Notes: generated by a model from the letters alone, not told the origin. Counted from the stretch's first letter, positions 8,295-18,145 are shown. The stretch is DNA of 64,000 nucleotides from JACSRF01 sp964504445 (GCA_964504445.1 CAZDEO010000017.1:1-64000); one strand, 5' to 3'. Translations and numbers: made by a program.

Positions 8295-9869
8295 TCAAAG
8301 GGCGGCGCTTTCTATTTGCAGGTTTTCTAATCTTTCACCAGCCATCAGCAAGCCCACCAGCTCCCGTTCCGCATCTTTGTTGGCTAGGATGCCCATTATT
8401 TCACCGTGAAACATCACCGCCACCCGATCTGACAAGGCCAATATCTCATCCAAATCTTCCGAGATAAGCAAAATAGCTGCGCCCGCTTCTCGCTGTTCCA
8501 GCAAGTTGTTATGAATAAACTCAATGGCGCCAATGTCCACGCCACGGGTGGGTTGGGCAGCAATTAGCACTTGGGGATTGCGTGATAATTCCCGCGCCAA
8601 CACCACTTTTTGAATGTTACCGCCAGACAGGCTGCTGGCATTTGTGGTTTTAGAAGGGGTTCTGATGTTGAACATCTTGATCAGCCTATCCGTAATTTCC
8701 CCAATCATGCGGTGAACCAACAATCCCCGGTTTGAGTAGGGGGTTTTATTATGGTCTCTTAAAATAATGTTTTCGGAAATAGAGAACTTACCAACCACCC
8801 CATCACGCATGCGCTCTTCAGGAATGTATGCCATACCCCGTTTCAAAAATTCCCCGGGCAGTTTGCCGGTCAAGTCCTCGCCAGAAATAAGCACCTTTCC
8901 CTGGGTTGGTTTCCGTAAGCCCGTGATAACCTGAGCTAGCTCTGATTGACCATTTCCTGAAACGCCGGCCAGCCCAACAATTTCCCCGGCTTGAACCTTG
9001 AAACTTACTCCGCGTAGTGCCGGCGTTTCGCGGTCGCTCAGGGCATGGATGTCTTGTACTTCCAGGCGCACTTCCCCTAAATGGGGTTCAGAGGTAATTT
9101 TGGGCAAGACGATATCATGTCCTACCATCATGCGCGCCAGGTCTAGCTTAGTGGCCCCCGCAACTGGGCGAGAACCTACCAGCTTTCCATTGCGTAAAAC
9201 CGTTACCCGGTCACAGCTATCAACCACCTCGTGCAATTTGTGAGAAATGAAGATGATGGCATGTTTTTCCTGGGTCATCTGGCGCATGGTGCCCATGAAC
9301 TCTTCAACTTCCTGCGGCGTTAGCACGGCCGTTGGTTCATCCAAAATAAACAAATCCGCGCCCCGATACAGCGCTTTAAGAATCTCCACTCGCTGACGCT
9401 GCCCCACCGCCAATTGCCAGATATACGCATGCGGATCCACCGTAAGCCCATACTTTTCCCCTAACGCCATTGCCCGATTGGCAACAACGTCCAAATCGGT
9501 CATGAACCCCCTTGTAGAGGGGAGTCCTAAAGCAATGTTTTCAGCCACCGTTAGCGACTCCACCAGCATAAAATGTTGATGGATCATGCCAATGCCCAAC
9601 TGAATAGAATCATTCGGGGACTTAATGCTCACAGATTCGCCATTAATGCGAATTTCACCTTCATTAGGTTCGTAAAGGCCGTATAGAATTTTCATTAACG
9701 TACTTTTTCCGGCCCCATTTTCCCCAAGTAAAGCGTGAACTTCACTTTCTTTGACGTCAAAATTTACTTGCGAATTTGCCAGCACACCCGGGAACACCTT
9801 CGTAATATTGATCATCTCCAGATGTTCAATTTTCTGGCGCTTGTTGACGGCGGTTTGATTTTCAGACAT
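8295..9869 (-). CDS. ABC transporter ATP-binding protein, two ABC domains (BMP/nucleoside type)
   Basis: 524 residues. The first ABC domain has a normal Walker A (GENGAGKST) and a divergent signature (VGQRQRVEIL); the second has the degenerate P-loop SGNGQSEL and a good LSGGN signature. This asymmetric tandem arrangement is the RbsA/NupO/YufO class that energises sugar or nucleoside uptake. AGGAG lies 8 bases before ATG 9869. It is the last gene of a four-gene minus-strand operon (permease, permease, binding protein, ATPase). The partner is the PnrA-like binding protein, which favours purine nucleosides as substrate; this is inference. Confidence 0.93.
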   Translation of the reverse strand: MSENQTAVNKRQKIEHLEMINITKVFPGVLANSQVNFDVKESEVHALLGENGAGKSTLMKILYGLYEPNEGEIRINGESVSIKSPNDSIQLGIGMIHQHFMLVESLTVAENIALGLPSTRGFMTDLDVVANRAMALGEKYGLTVDPHAYIWQLAVGQRQRVEILKALYRGADLFILDEPTAVLTPQEVEEFMGTMRQMTQEKHAIIFISHKLHEVVDSCDRVTVLRNGKLVGSRPVAGATKLDLARMMVGHDIVLPKITSEPHLGEVRLEVQDIHALSDRETPALRGVSFKVQAGEIVGLAGVSGNGQSELAQVITGLRKPTQGKVLISGEDLTGKLPGEFLKRGMAYIPEERMRDGVVGKFSISENIILRDHNKTPYSNRGLLVHRMIGEITDRLIKMFNIRTPSKTTNASSLSGGNIQKVVLARELSRNPQVLIAAQPTRGVDIGAIEFIHNNLLEQREAGAAILLISEDLDEILALSDRVAVMFHGEIMGILANKDAERELVGLLMAGERLENLQIESAAL

Positions 9870-9985
9870 GCCGACTCCTAAAATGCGTCACGGAACCTTT
9901 GCCGCGTTAATATAACCACAAGCCAAATGTGGCAATCGCAGCCCCAAAATAAATAAAAGCGTTTAACCTAACCCATAAATTTGGC

Positions 9986-10033
9986 TAGTTGGTTAGTAAG
10001 CCGGTAACTAAAAACCAGCAGACTAACCAACTA
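9986..10033. repeat. 12-bp inverted repeat between binding-protein and ATPase genes
   Basis: TAGTTGGTTAGT (9986-9997) and ACTAACCAACTA (10022-10033) are perfectly complementary with a 24-base spacer, within a patch rich in GGTTAGT and ACCAAC words. It lies in the 200-base gap between the binding protein and the ATPase, where a partial terminator or mRNA-stabilising stem would give more binding protein than ATPase. Confidence 0.5.
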
Positions 10034-10068
10034 ACCTGTTCTTGGCTGACTAAACGGTTAACCAACCT

Positions 10069-11091
10069 TTATTCAGTTGGTGGCAGGGCATCAATAGAAC
10101 CATCAACAATACCTTGCACAGTTGCCTCAGCAATATCTCTAACATCACCTATCCGGGGAAATGCTTCATTGTATTCCATATAAAGACCCTGATTTGCCAG
10201 GGTGATTATCAGAGCCTCACCACCCAACTGACCTTCTCTCATTTGCGCAATGATTTGGCGCAAAGTAACAGTCCAGTCATAGATTTGGTTGGCCACCACA
10301 ACATTAGGCGCCAGGTTCGTTTGGCTGGACTGAGTACCTAGCCAAAGAACTCTTCCATCCTGCTCTTCAACAGCAGCAATTGCGCCTACAACCATCTGAC
10401 CGGTACCAATTAACACATCCGCACCAGCGGAAATGTGCGCATCGGCTGCTTCGCGAGCCAGGGCAACGTCACCAAAGGAGCCAGTAAAAACCTTCAATAT
10501 TTCAATGCTGGGATCTGTATCTCGGACACCCTTCTCAAACCCTTCAATGTACAGCTTGGCATCGCCAACATCAATGGGACCAACAATGCCGACAATTTTG
10601 CTTTGAGTGAGATTGGCTGCCATCACGCCGTTTACATAGCCGCCTTCATTAGATGCGGCTTCATAGGCATAAACGTTCGTAATGCCCTCATCCACAAATG
10701 TTCTGTTGGTCGTACCATGGGCAAAAACGGTGTTTGGGAAATCAGGTGCGATTTCTTGTATAGAAGTGCCATACTGAGAGCCGTGACCGATCACTAGTTG
10801 GTAGCCCTGAGAAGCGTAATCGCGAATAGCGGCGGCGGCGTCATCAACCTGGAACATGTTTTCCGAAAAGACAAACTCAAAGTTTTCCGGGCCACCCATC
10901 TCTTCCTGCAGCTTTATCAGCGCATCGTAAATAGATTGGCTAAAGGCAAGGTCCGTGATTGAACTGGGCATAATGACCGCAACGCGCAGCGTATCCATTT
11001 CATCATCAGTAGCTTCATCCGTTGCTGAACAGGCACTTAAAGCCAGGGTAAGCAGTATAATCAGAACGGTAATTTTGAAAATTTTAGACAT
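10069..11091 (-). CDS. BMP-family (PnrA-like) substrate-binding lipoprotein
   Basis: 340 residues. A lipoprotein signal peptide ends in LSAC with Cys21 as lipid attachment site, followed by a Thr/Asp-rich tether. The mature part matches basic membrane protein/PnrA binding proteins: AVIMPSSITDLAFSQS near the start, GHGSQYGTSI, and GIVGPIDVGDAKLYIEGFEKG. Family members bind purine nucleosides or related solutes and hand them to an RbsA-type permease. AAGGAG precedes ATG 11091. A 114-base gap separates it from the upstream permease gene, and a 200-base gap with an inverted repeat separates it from the ATPase. Confidence 0.93.
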   Translation of the reverse strand: MSKIFKITVLIILLTLALSACSATDEATDDEMDTLRVAVIMPSSITDLAFSQSIYDALIKLQEEMGGPENFEFVFSENMFQVDDAAAAIRDYASQGYQLVIGHGSQYGTSIQEIAPDFPNTVFAHGTTNRTFVDEGITNVYAYEAASNEGGYVNGVMAANLTQSKIVGIVGPIDVGDAKLYIEGFEKGVRDTDPSIEILKVFTGSFGDVALAREAADAHISAGADVLIGTGQMVVGAIAAVEEQDGRVLWLGTQSSQTNLAPNVVVANQIYDWTVTLRQIIAQMREGQLGGEALIITLANQGLYMEYNEAFPRIGDVRDIAEATVQGIVDGSIDALPPTE

Positions 11092-11205
11092 TTCTTTCTC
11101 TCCTTTTTAAATTTCTATTTAGCAATCAATTGGTACTACTATGGTAACTGTGCATACCATGAATGATGTTCCAGTTAGTCACCTCCTTAGCTCCTTCACT
11201 TTTTC

Positions 11206-12141
11206 TTACTCGCGTACAAAAGGTTCTGTCAGAGCAGACGGGCCGCGTACCCGCCCTACGGTTAATACTAAGACCACAATTGTCAAGATGTAGGGCAGCA
11301 TAATGGCAAATTCAGATGGAATAGCTACGTTAAACACTTGCATAAACAATTGCAAAGCCATCACCATGCTGAATAACAAGGCGCCAAACATCACGCCAAA
11401 GGGCCGCCATCCACCGAAATAAACCAGGGCCACGGCAATGAACCCCATACCGGCGGTCATGTTTTCCTGGAAAACATTTAGATTGGCGATAGAGAGCGCT
11501 GCGCCAGCTATTCCCGACATGACCCCACCCATGGTGACGGTAAGGTAGCGAATTTTAGCCACACTGACGCCCAAGGTATCTGCCGCGTGGGGGTTTTCGC
11601 CCACCGCACGAATTTTTAGGCCCAGTGTGGTTTTGTAGAGAATGAACCAGGAAACTGGTACCAGGAGGAAGGCGACGTAAGTCATGAAATTTTGCCGGAA
11701 GAATATAGGGCCTAATACGGGTATTTCTGCTAGAAGGGGAATAGCAATTGGATTGAAGCCGGTGTTGATTATTTTGACTTCTCCCAACAACGTTTTGAAG
11801 AGCAATTCGCTCATACCTACCCCAAAAATGAAAAAACCAATGCCGCTGATGCCTTGGACAGCACGCCATCTGACGCTTACTACGGCCATGGCAAAGCCCA
11901 TTATTGCGCCAACAACGATAGCCGCCAGCAGGCCTATCCATGGGTTTCCGGTTTGGACTGTGTAGTAAAAGGCAAAGAAGGCGCCCATCAACATTTGTCC
12001 CTCTACGCCTAAATTTAACACGCCACTGCGCTGGCTAAACATTTCTCCTAGGGCCGCAAAAAGATAGGGCGATGCCAGACGCACACCGGCGGTGAGAATG
12101 CCAATGATGACAGTAGCAGAGAAAATTTGCGATGTGTCCAT
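11206..12141 (-). CDS. ABC transporter permease (BMP/nucleoside type), second subunit
   Basis: 311 residues with about eight hydrophobic segments. The N-terminal LGEMFSQRSGVLNLGVEGQMLMGA is the conserved start of YufQ/NupQ-type permeases of BPD_transp_2. AGGAG precedes ATG 12141. It follows the other permease gene after a 20-base gap and should pair with it as a heterodimer in the membrane. Loop motifs such as the NPHAADTLGVSVAKIRY stretch are the cytoplasmic coupling region that contacts the ATPase. Confidence 0.92.
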   Translation of the reverse strand: MDTSQIFSATVIIGILTAGVRLASPYLFAALGEMFSQRSGVLNLGVEGQMLMGAFFAFYYTVQTGNPWIGLLAAIVVGAIMGFAMAVVSVRWRAVQGISGIGFFIFGVGMSELLFKTLLGEVKIINTGFNPIAIPLLAEIPVLGPIFFRQNFMTYVAFLLVPVSWFILYKTTLGLKIRAVGENPHAADTLGVSVAKIRYLTVTMGGVMSGIAGAALSIANLNVFQENMTAGMGFIAVALVYFGGWRPFGVMFGALLFSMVMALQLFMQVFNVAIPSEFAIMLPYILTIVVLVLTVGRVRGPSALTEPFVRE

Positions 12142-12161
12142 ATTTACGACTCCTGCTTGAC

Positions 12162-13292
12162 CTATGTGGCTTCTGGAATTTCTGCGGGTGGGGGTACATT
12201 ACCTACCGCTGTCAACCGGCGCCGGCGTTCACGCATTTCGCGCCAAATTGCAGCACTTACTACAAATACAACGACCATGCCATTGAGAGCGATGACGAAT
12301 GCTGACGGAACCTGAGCCATACGCTGCATGGAGTTTGCGCCAACCAGCAGCGCCCCAAAGAAAAAGGAGGCTGGTATTGTGCCCAAGGGATGTAGACCGC
12401 CAAACAAAGCGGTTACGATGCCGTTGTAGCCGGCAGAAGCAGTAAACCCTGTTGGCGAACCATCGGTGATCATGCGGTAATTTAGGCCGTATACCTGAAT
12501 GGCACCGGCTAACCCGGCTAATGCACCACTCAAAAGGAGGGCGATGACAATTTGGCGACGAACGCGAATGCCCCCATAACGGGAAGCGGATGGGTTAAAT
12601 CCAACCGCTCTAATGCGATAGCCAAGGGTGGTGTGAAAGAGCAGGATGTAAACGAGGATAGCACATACCAGAGCAATGATTAACCCACCGTGAAGGCGCG
12701 TTGGTGGCATTAAGCGGGCCAGGTGGTAGTCGCTATTCAGGCGGGCTGTTTCTGGTAACTTTCCTAAAGCCGCCGCCTGAGCAGGATCCATCATAGGTCC
12801 ACCCAGAAGGTAATTCATGAGTTGTACGGCAATGGCATTCATCATTACCGTGCTCAAGATTTCGTTGACGTTGAAGTAGGCTTTCAAGGCTCCTGGAATT
12901 GCCCCCCACACTGCCCCGCCCAAAAAGCCGATTAGCATAGCCATGGGGACAACCAACCAACCGGGCCACTCTACGGCTAGACCAAAGGCTGTTGCCAGCA
13001 ACGCCCCTACGATCATCTGTCCTTCGGCGCCGATGTTGATGACCTTGGCGCGAAAAGCAATGCAGATGCCCAAACCAATGAGGAGTAATGGAACAGCTTT
13101 CACGATGGTTTCGACGATAGCGTTTTGGTTCCCAAAGGCGCCGTTGAGCATAGCTCCATAGGCAACTAAGGGGTTTGTGCCCATGATGAGCAAGATAACG
13201 GCCCCAATGACAAAGGCGGCCGTTGCGGCAAGCATTGGGAGGATGCCATCCAGTTTCTTTGATAAAAATAGTTTGGTCAGGTTATCTTTCAT
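12162..13292 (-). CDS. ABC transporter permease (BMP/nucleoside type), first subunit
   Basis: 376 residues, the longer of the two permease subunits (YufP/NupP-like), with 9-10 predicted membrane segments and the GLGICIAFRAKVINIGAEG motif early and GFNPSASRYGGI in the coupling loop. It is the first gene of the operon. The start at ATG 13292 has no obvious ribosome-binding site. The C-terminus is basic (REMRERRRR). This operon carries only one copy of the otherwise ubiquitous ACGGCCGT palindrome (at 9327), which is unusual for this window. Confidence 0.92.
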   Translation of the reverse strand: MKDNLTKLFLSKKLDGILPMLAATAAFVIGAVILLIMGTNPLVAYGAMLNGAFGNQNAIVETIVKAVPLLLIGLGICIAFRAKVINIGAEGQMIVGALLATAFGLAVEWPGWLVVPMAMLIGFLGGAVWGAIPGALKAYFNVNEILSTVMMNAIAVQLMNYLLGGPMMDPAQAAALGKLPETARLNSDYHLARLMPPTRLHGGLIIALVCAILVYILLFHTTLGYRIRAVGFNPSASRYGGIRVRRQIVIALLLSGALAGLAGAIQVYGLNYRMITDGSPTGFTASAGYNGIVTALFGGLHPLGTIPASFFFGALLVGANSMQRMAQVPSAFVIALNGMVVVFVVSAAIWREMRERRRRLTAVGNVPPPAEIPEAT

Positions 13293-13737
13293 CGCATACT
13301 CGCAAAAAGGTTGTTGGGCATATTGTGCTCATAATCTTGCTGGTATTCAATTGGCTGATTATTGATAAGTAAACGAATGGGTGGTAAAGATTGAAGGATG
13401 GTGTGCGGTTTTATTGCCAAGTTTTGGAGGCAAGATGCAAGAGTGGGGACATGGCTGTTACACTTCATGCACCTTATTGTTCCCCAAAACTTCGGTGCTG
13501 ACCACAAAAGTTGAGTGAGATTATCTATCTCAATAAGCGTCAAGTAATTGTGTAGATAGTACACCCTTATAAATTTACTGCATCAAAGAGCAGTAATCAA
13601 AGAACAAATGTCACTAAAATAGGGTGATCATTGGCGCAAGTGCTTAATTTTGGGACGATTGCACCCGGCTGTTTCGCCCGTAGCTTAAATATGTTATTCT
13701 TTTAGCGGGGGAGCTGTATGGCAATCAAAGGAGAACG
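13293..13737. other. Divergent intergenic region between the ABC operon and the hydrolase genes
   Basis: A 445-base AT-rich region that must hold promoters for both directions. I see no riboswitch motif. A minus-strand frame at 13289-13564 has no recognisable content. AAGGAG (near 13728-13733) is the ribosome-binding site of the next gene. Confidence 0.6.
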
Positions 13738-14826
13738 GTGTTGAATAATGACGCCCGCTTTGTGGCGGATTTAACCATACCCGACGATACGCCCATCGCT
13801 CCTGCAACTAGCTTCATGAAAGCGTGGCGTGTAGAAAATAGTGGAACTAGGGCATGGCAGCAAGGCTATCACCTGGTTTTCTTTGCCGGAGACTCGCTAA
13901 GCGAGATTTTGGGTTATCCGTTGCCACCGACACTGCCCGGGCAAACGGCCGATCTCACCATCTTTCTCACCGCACCTGAAGTACCGGGAACTTATACCAC
14001 CTATTGGCGTTTGCAGGACGCCCAGGGAGCCTGGTTTGGTGACGTGCTGTTTGCGCGGATCCTTGTGCCCCGCAGCACCCCCTGGCCTTTTGCCCCAGAT
14101 CGCTGGCGCGGGACCATTTGGGCCATTACCAGCATCTTTGAAAGCGGCCGTCCCGCTGGCGACCCCGCTGCCTACCAAAATATCGACGCCGGCATTATCA
14201 GCTACGGCAAACATCAGGCTACCTTACAATCTGGTACACTACAGCGCGTGATTGATGCATACTTGCAGAAAAGCGACAGCCCTGTGGCTTTGGCTATCCG
14301 GCAAGATTATGCCGCCCGCATTGCCGCCCGGGATGCCAGCTTGCGTCACGATCCGCGCCTCAAAGAACTGCTCATCGCTGCTTCGGGCGATCCAGAAATG
14401 ATTGCCGCCCAAGATGAAATCTTCGATCACGGTTTCTACCAACCGGCCGTCAATCAAGCCCGTTTGCACAACCTGTCTAGCCCTTTGGGCCTGGCCTGCC
14501 TCTACGACACCCAAATTCAAGGTGGCCTTTTTGCCCTTTTGCCCCAAACTAAAGAAGCCTTAGGCGGCAGCGTTGGCGAACGGCGGCCTGAGGGAGACAT
14601 TAATGAGGAAACCTTCCTCGATACCTTTTTACAGTTGCGCGAAGCTCGCCTGCTGCGGTTGGCTGACGCCGCAGAAGCACAAGGGAACAGCGCTCAAGCC
14701 AGCGCCTTGCGCATTTCTACCTTTCGTGTTGTAGAGCTTCGCAAACTCCTCCTGGCCCGCAACCTCACATTAGAAGGCGAACTGACGATTCGCGAGCACA
14801 CCGTCCCCGGCATCGTGTTTGGCTGA
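13738..14826 (+). CDS. NBR1-Ig domain plus chitosanase (GH46)-like hydrolase
   Basis: 362 residues. The start is GTG 13738 or TTG 13741, just after AAAGGAGA. Residues 7-110 form an NBR1-like Ig domain (FVADLTIPDDTPI...WRVENSGTRAW...FGDVLFARI), the same domain found twice in the next gene. From about 120 the sequence resembles chitosanases: IFESG with Glu135 and Asp150 in the IDAGIISYGKHQ stretch match the Glu/Asp pair and spacing of GH46, which cleave chitosan or related aminosugar polymers. There is no signal peptide, which is unexpected for such an enzyme. GH46 assignment is from motif resemblance only; another lysozyme-fold hydrolase is possible. Confidence 0.75.
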   Translation: MLNNDARFVADLTIPDDTPIAPATSFMKAWRVENSGTRAWQQGYHLVFFAGDSLSEILGYPLPPTLPGQTADLTIFLTAPEVPGTYTTYWRLQDAQGAWFGDVLFARILVPRSTPWPFAPDRWRGTIWAITSIFESGRPAGDPAAYQNIDAGIISYGKHQATLQSGTLQRVIDAYLQKSDSPVALAIRQDYAARIAARDASLRHDPRLKELLIAASGDPEMIAAQDEIFDHGFYQPAVNQARLHNLSSPLGLACLYDTQIQGGLFALLPQTKEALGGSVGERRPEGDINEETFLDTFLQLREARLLRLADAAEAQGNSAQASALRISTFRVVELRKLLLARNLTLEGELTIREHTVPGIVFG

Positions 14827-14921
14827 ACCCCATCAGCCTAAATGTAAGTAAGGTGCAGGTAGCAGGTTACATTTGGTGTAGCCTCAGCCTGCAATCTGTA
14901 ACTCAATCTGGAGGTGTCATT

Positions 14922-17900
14922 TTGATAACTTTTAACAAGATTGGCTTCCACACTAGCGTGGGCGGTAATCCTCGCGGCATCGGTGACCATTTGCGCGCCA
15001 TTGATCAGGCCAACATCCCTTTCTTTATTAAAGCCGCTGATTCTATGACCGGACTGGCAGATGCCCAGCAAATTATTGCTGCACGGGGGAATAACGACAT
15101 TGGCCATACTCTCGTATTTCGCCGCTCAATTCCTGGCCCAACGGGTGAACCCCCTTCAGGCGCTGCTGACGTGCCAGATTACACCAAGGAGCCAGAGGCT
15201 GCGGCCGCTGACCATTGGCAGTGGCACCGAGATAATTTGCCTTCGGACCTGGATCCCAAACTGGTTTGGATTGAGACCATTAACGAACTGCGTAAAGAGG
15301 TGGAATGGGCGGACTGGATTGGCAAATTTGCCTTTTTTACCGGACAGATGGCCCTGGCTGATGGCTACAAGTTTTCTGCCTTTGGCTACTCAACGGGTAC
15401 GCCAGACGTGGGGGCGTGGGAGACGGATGGTATGTTGCAGTACTTGGAGCTGTGCCAGCAGCATCCGGACACCCTATCGGTGGCCTTGCATGAGTACAGC
15501 CTGAAGGTGGATGACATCTGGTTCTTGCGTGGGGATCACGTCGGCCGTTTCCAAAAGTTGTTTGACGCTTGTGACAAGCATCATCTTAAACGGCCGAAAG
15601 TGTTGATGACCGAGTGGGGCTGGACCCATGAACGGGTTCCCGATTCGGACACGGCCATCCGTCACCTTCGCGAGGTGGGGGAATTTTATGCACGGTACCC
15701 GGAAATCTTGGGCGGCGCCATCTGGTATTTGGGACCGCAGTTTGGGGGCATTGCTAATTTTGCGCAAAAATTAATTGAGCCGGTGACGCAATTTACCTTG
15801 GTACATCGCTTTGAGGTGCCAGATGAGATAGAGACGCCGCCTGCGCCACAGCCGCGCCCTATTACCATCATGCCAGCCCCGCCTGTGACGGTAGAAGCAA
15901 AGCCGGCAGAGTCCAACGGCCGTTTCATTCGCGACGTGACCATTCCCGACGACATGCATATTTACGCCGGCGCACCTTTCACCAAAACCTGGGCTGTGGA
16001 AAACAGCGGCGATGCTGCCTGGAGAGACGGTTACAAACTGGTCCACGTGGGCGGTACAAAAATGCATGACCTGTCCAGCTTTCCCCTGCCCAACACCGCG
16101 CCGGGGCAGCAAACCAATATCTCCATAGACATGGTGGCGCCCGCCAATCCCGGCGTTCACTTCAGCGACTGGCGTTTTCAGGATAACAGAGAGCAATTTT
16201 TTGGCGATGTGCTTTATGCGCGCATCATCTCTGAGACAGTCCCCTCACCGCTTACCGGTATTAACAACAGCCAGTTTGTGGCCGACGTCACCATTCCCGA
16301 TGATACGCCTGTTGAACCAGGACACACCTTCACCAAAATCTGGCGGGTGAAAAACAGCGGCACCCGTGCCTGGGGCAGTGGGTTTACGCTAGAGTTCATT
16401 GGTGGCACCAACATGGCGCGGCAAATTAGCATACCGCTGCCGGATACACCCCCTGGCGCCCAGGCCGAAATTTCCATGGAGATGACTGCACCTACTGCCC
16501 CGGGTATGCACTTTGCCGATTACCGTATGAAGGATGAACAAGGTAATCCTTTTGGCGAAGTGACCTACGTGCGTATTGTGGTGCCCTCTCCTTTGGGAGT
16601 ATCCCTGGCAACGCCGCTATCACAGCGCGACCCGCAGTGGGCGAACACGTTGCTAGGTCACCCTGGCTCCCCCAAGACCATTGGCGAGTGGGGCTGCCTG
16701 ATGACCTGCTTTACGATGATTGCCAACACTTACGGCCGTTCCGCCACCCCCGCCCAGTTCAACCACGCCATGATCACCAACGGCGGCTACCTCAATGGCT
16801 ACCTTACCAAATGGAACGCCCTTAGCAACGTCTACAAAGATATTGTCTTCATGGGTAAAGTAGATGCTGGCGCGCCAGATTTGCTCAGCCGCATCAATGC
16901 CAGCTTGGAAGCTGGTAATCCGGTGACAGCACTGGTAGATTTTACCCGCGACACCCCCTACACGGAAAACGACCAGCATTGGGTGCTGATTGTGGGGCGC
17001 GCCGGCGACGATTACCGCATTAACGACCCCTGGCTGCTGCCTGCCCAAGAAGCGTCCTTGCGCGATAGGTACGGCCGTACCGGCAAACCCGTGGGGGATG
17101 CCATTCGCTCCGCCATCTTCTATCGCAGCACCAAGCCGGTGACACCGCCCACCCCCCCGCCTACCCCCACACCCATCCCCGCCCCCGTTACTCTCTTGGA
17201 GCGGGGCATGAACATCAACCCCGACGCACCTCACAGCAACCCCTTCGACAACGATGACCTGAAAGGGCTGGAATGGGTGCGCTTTGTCTTCAAGCTGGCG
17301 GCCCGTGAAAATCCCGCCGAGCGCGGTGACATTCAGAAAGCCTTTGCCCAGTATGACCCCATGGTGCGCAGCTACAATCGCATGGGCGTCAAGTCCCTCA
17401 TCGTCATCAACCAGGAGACGGTGTGGGGGCGCGCGCCGTGGACTGGCAACAATGACTGGTCTGGCTATGGGGATGAATTGGCGATCGTGGCGGGGCAAAT
17501 TGCCAAACGATATCGGCGGTATGGCGCGGAAGTCGCCTACGAGATTTGGAACGAGGGTGATCTGCCCAATAATCCAGCTTCTGTCTTTGTGCCCCCGGCG
17601 CAGTTTGCGGTGGTGTTGCAAAAAGTGGCAGCCGCCATTCGCGCCAAGTCGCCAGAGTCTCCCCTGGTCTTTGGTGGGTTGGCTACTGGCCCGCAGCAAA
17701 GCGTTGATTATTTGCTGGCGTGCCAACGGGCGCTAAATGGCCCCTGGCCTGTGGATGCGATTGGCATTCACCCGTACGGCCGTTGGGCCACCAAAGCCCC
17801 CTTCGATTGGGGTAGCCACTTTGGCACCCTGGGTGAAGCTTTCGAGGTGTATCGCCGGGCCATTCCCGACATACCTTTCTGGATTACAGAACTGGGTGTG

Positions 17901-18122
17901 GCCGCCGACAACGAGATTGGCCCGCCCCATTATCCCCAGATTGGCGAGTATATCCGCGACGTGTTCAAGCACGTAGAGCAGCGGTACGTAGACCTGGTAC
18001 CGGTGGTCATCTGGTTTGCCTGGTCAGACTGGATGCGCAACGCGGGCATTGTGCGCCATGATGGACAGCGTAAAGACCATGTCTATGCTGCCTTCCGGGC
18101 CATGCGCAACCGGGAGTTGTAA
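14922..18122 (+). CDS. Multidomain protein: glycosidase barrel, two NBR1-Ig, C39-like peptidase, second glycosidase barrel
   Basis: 1066 residues from TTG 14922, placed 6 bases after GGAGGT; a longer frame from 14853 lacks a site. Residues 1-320 resemble a clan GH-A TIM barrel with Glu122 (TINE) and Glu231 (MTEWGW) as likely acid/base and nucleophile. Two NBR1-Ig domains follow (about 335-440 and 450-555). Residues 562-736 are a C39-like peptidase with Cys592 (EWGCLMTC) and His686 (DQHWVLIVG). After a PTPTPIP linker a second GH-A barrel (758-1066) has Glu878 (EIWNEGD) and Glu990 (WITELG). No signal peptide is seen. Neighbours on both sides share these domains, so the three genes form one functional group, perhaps acting on cell-wall or extracellular glycoproteins. 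Substrates cannot be told. Confidence 0.8.
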   Translation: MITFNKIGFHTSVGGNPRGIGDHLRAIDQANIPFFIKAADSMTGLADAQQIIAARGNNDIGHTLVFRRSIPGPTGEPPSGAADVPDYTKEPEAAAADHWQWHRDNLPSDLDPKLVWIETINELRKEVEWADWIGKFAFFTGQMALADGYKFSAFGYSTGTPDVGAWETDGMLQYLELCQQHPDTLSVALHEYSLKVDDIWFLRGDHVGRFQKLFDACDKHHLKRPKVLMTEWGWTHERVPDSDTAIRHLREVGEFYARYPEILGGAIWYLGPQFGGIANFAQKLIEPVTQFTLVHRFEVPDEIETPPAPQPRPITIMPAPPVTVEAKPAESNGRFIRDVTIPDDMHIYAGAPFTKTWAVENSGDAAWRDGYKLVHVGGTKMHDLSSFPLPNTAPGQQTNISIDMVAPANPGVHFSDWRFQDNREQFFGDVLYARIISETVPSPLTGINNSQFVADVTIPDDTPVEPGHTFTKIWRVKNSGTRAWGSGFTLEFIGGTNMARQISIPLPDTPPGAQAEISMEMTAPTAPGMHFADYRMKDEQGNPFGEVTYVRIVVPSPLGVSLATPLSQRDPQWANTLLGHPGSPKTIGEWGCLMTCFTMIANTYGRSATPAQFNHAMITNGGYLNGYLTKWNALSNVYKDIVFMGKVDAGAPDLLSRINASLEAGNPVTALVDFTRDTPYTENDQHWVLIVGRAGDDYRINDPWLLPAQEASLRDRYGRTGKPVGDAIRSAIFYRSTKPVTPPTPPPTPTPIPAPVTLLERGMNINPDAPHSNPFDNDDLKGLEWVRFVFKLAARENPAERGDIQKAFAQYDPMVRSYNRMGVKSLIVINQETVWGRAPWTGNNDWSGYGDELAIVAGQIAKRYRRYGAEVAYEIWNEGDLPNNPASVFVPPAQFAVVLQKVAAAIRAKSPESPLVFGGLATGPQQSVDYLLACQRALNGPWPVDAIGIHPYGRWATKAPFDWGSHFGTLGEAFEVYRRAIPDIPFWITELGVAADNEIGPPHYPQIGEYIRDVFKHVEQRYVDLVPVVIWFAWSDWMRNAGIVRHDGQRKDHVYAAFRAMRNREL

Positions 18123-18145
18123 GGGGATTGGTCGGTTTTGTAGAC

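Noticed and set aside
13289..13564. 91-codon open frame on the minus strand in the intergenic gap
   Set aside because: No recognisable content and no start signal; considered as a transposase remnant, but nothing supports it.
13293..13737. A purine riboswitch before the BMP importer operon
   Set aside because: I looked for the conserved core and paired loops on the minus strand and found none.
16653..17726. 357-codon open frame on the minus strand, opposite the large hydrolase
   Set aside because: No domain, no ribosome-binding site, and the opposite strand carries two intact enzymatic domains.
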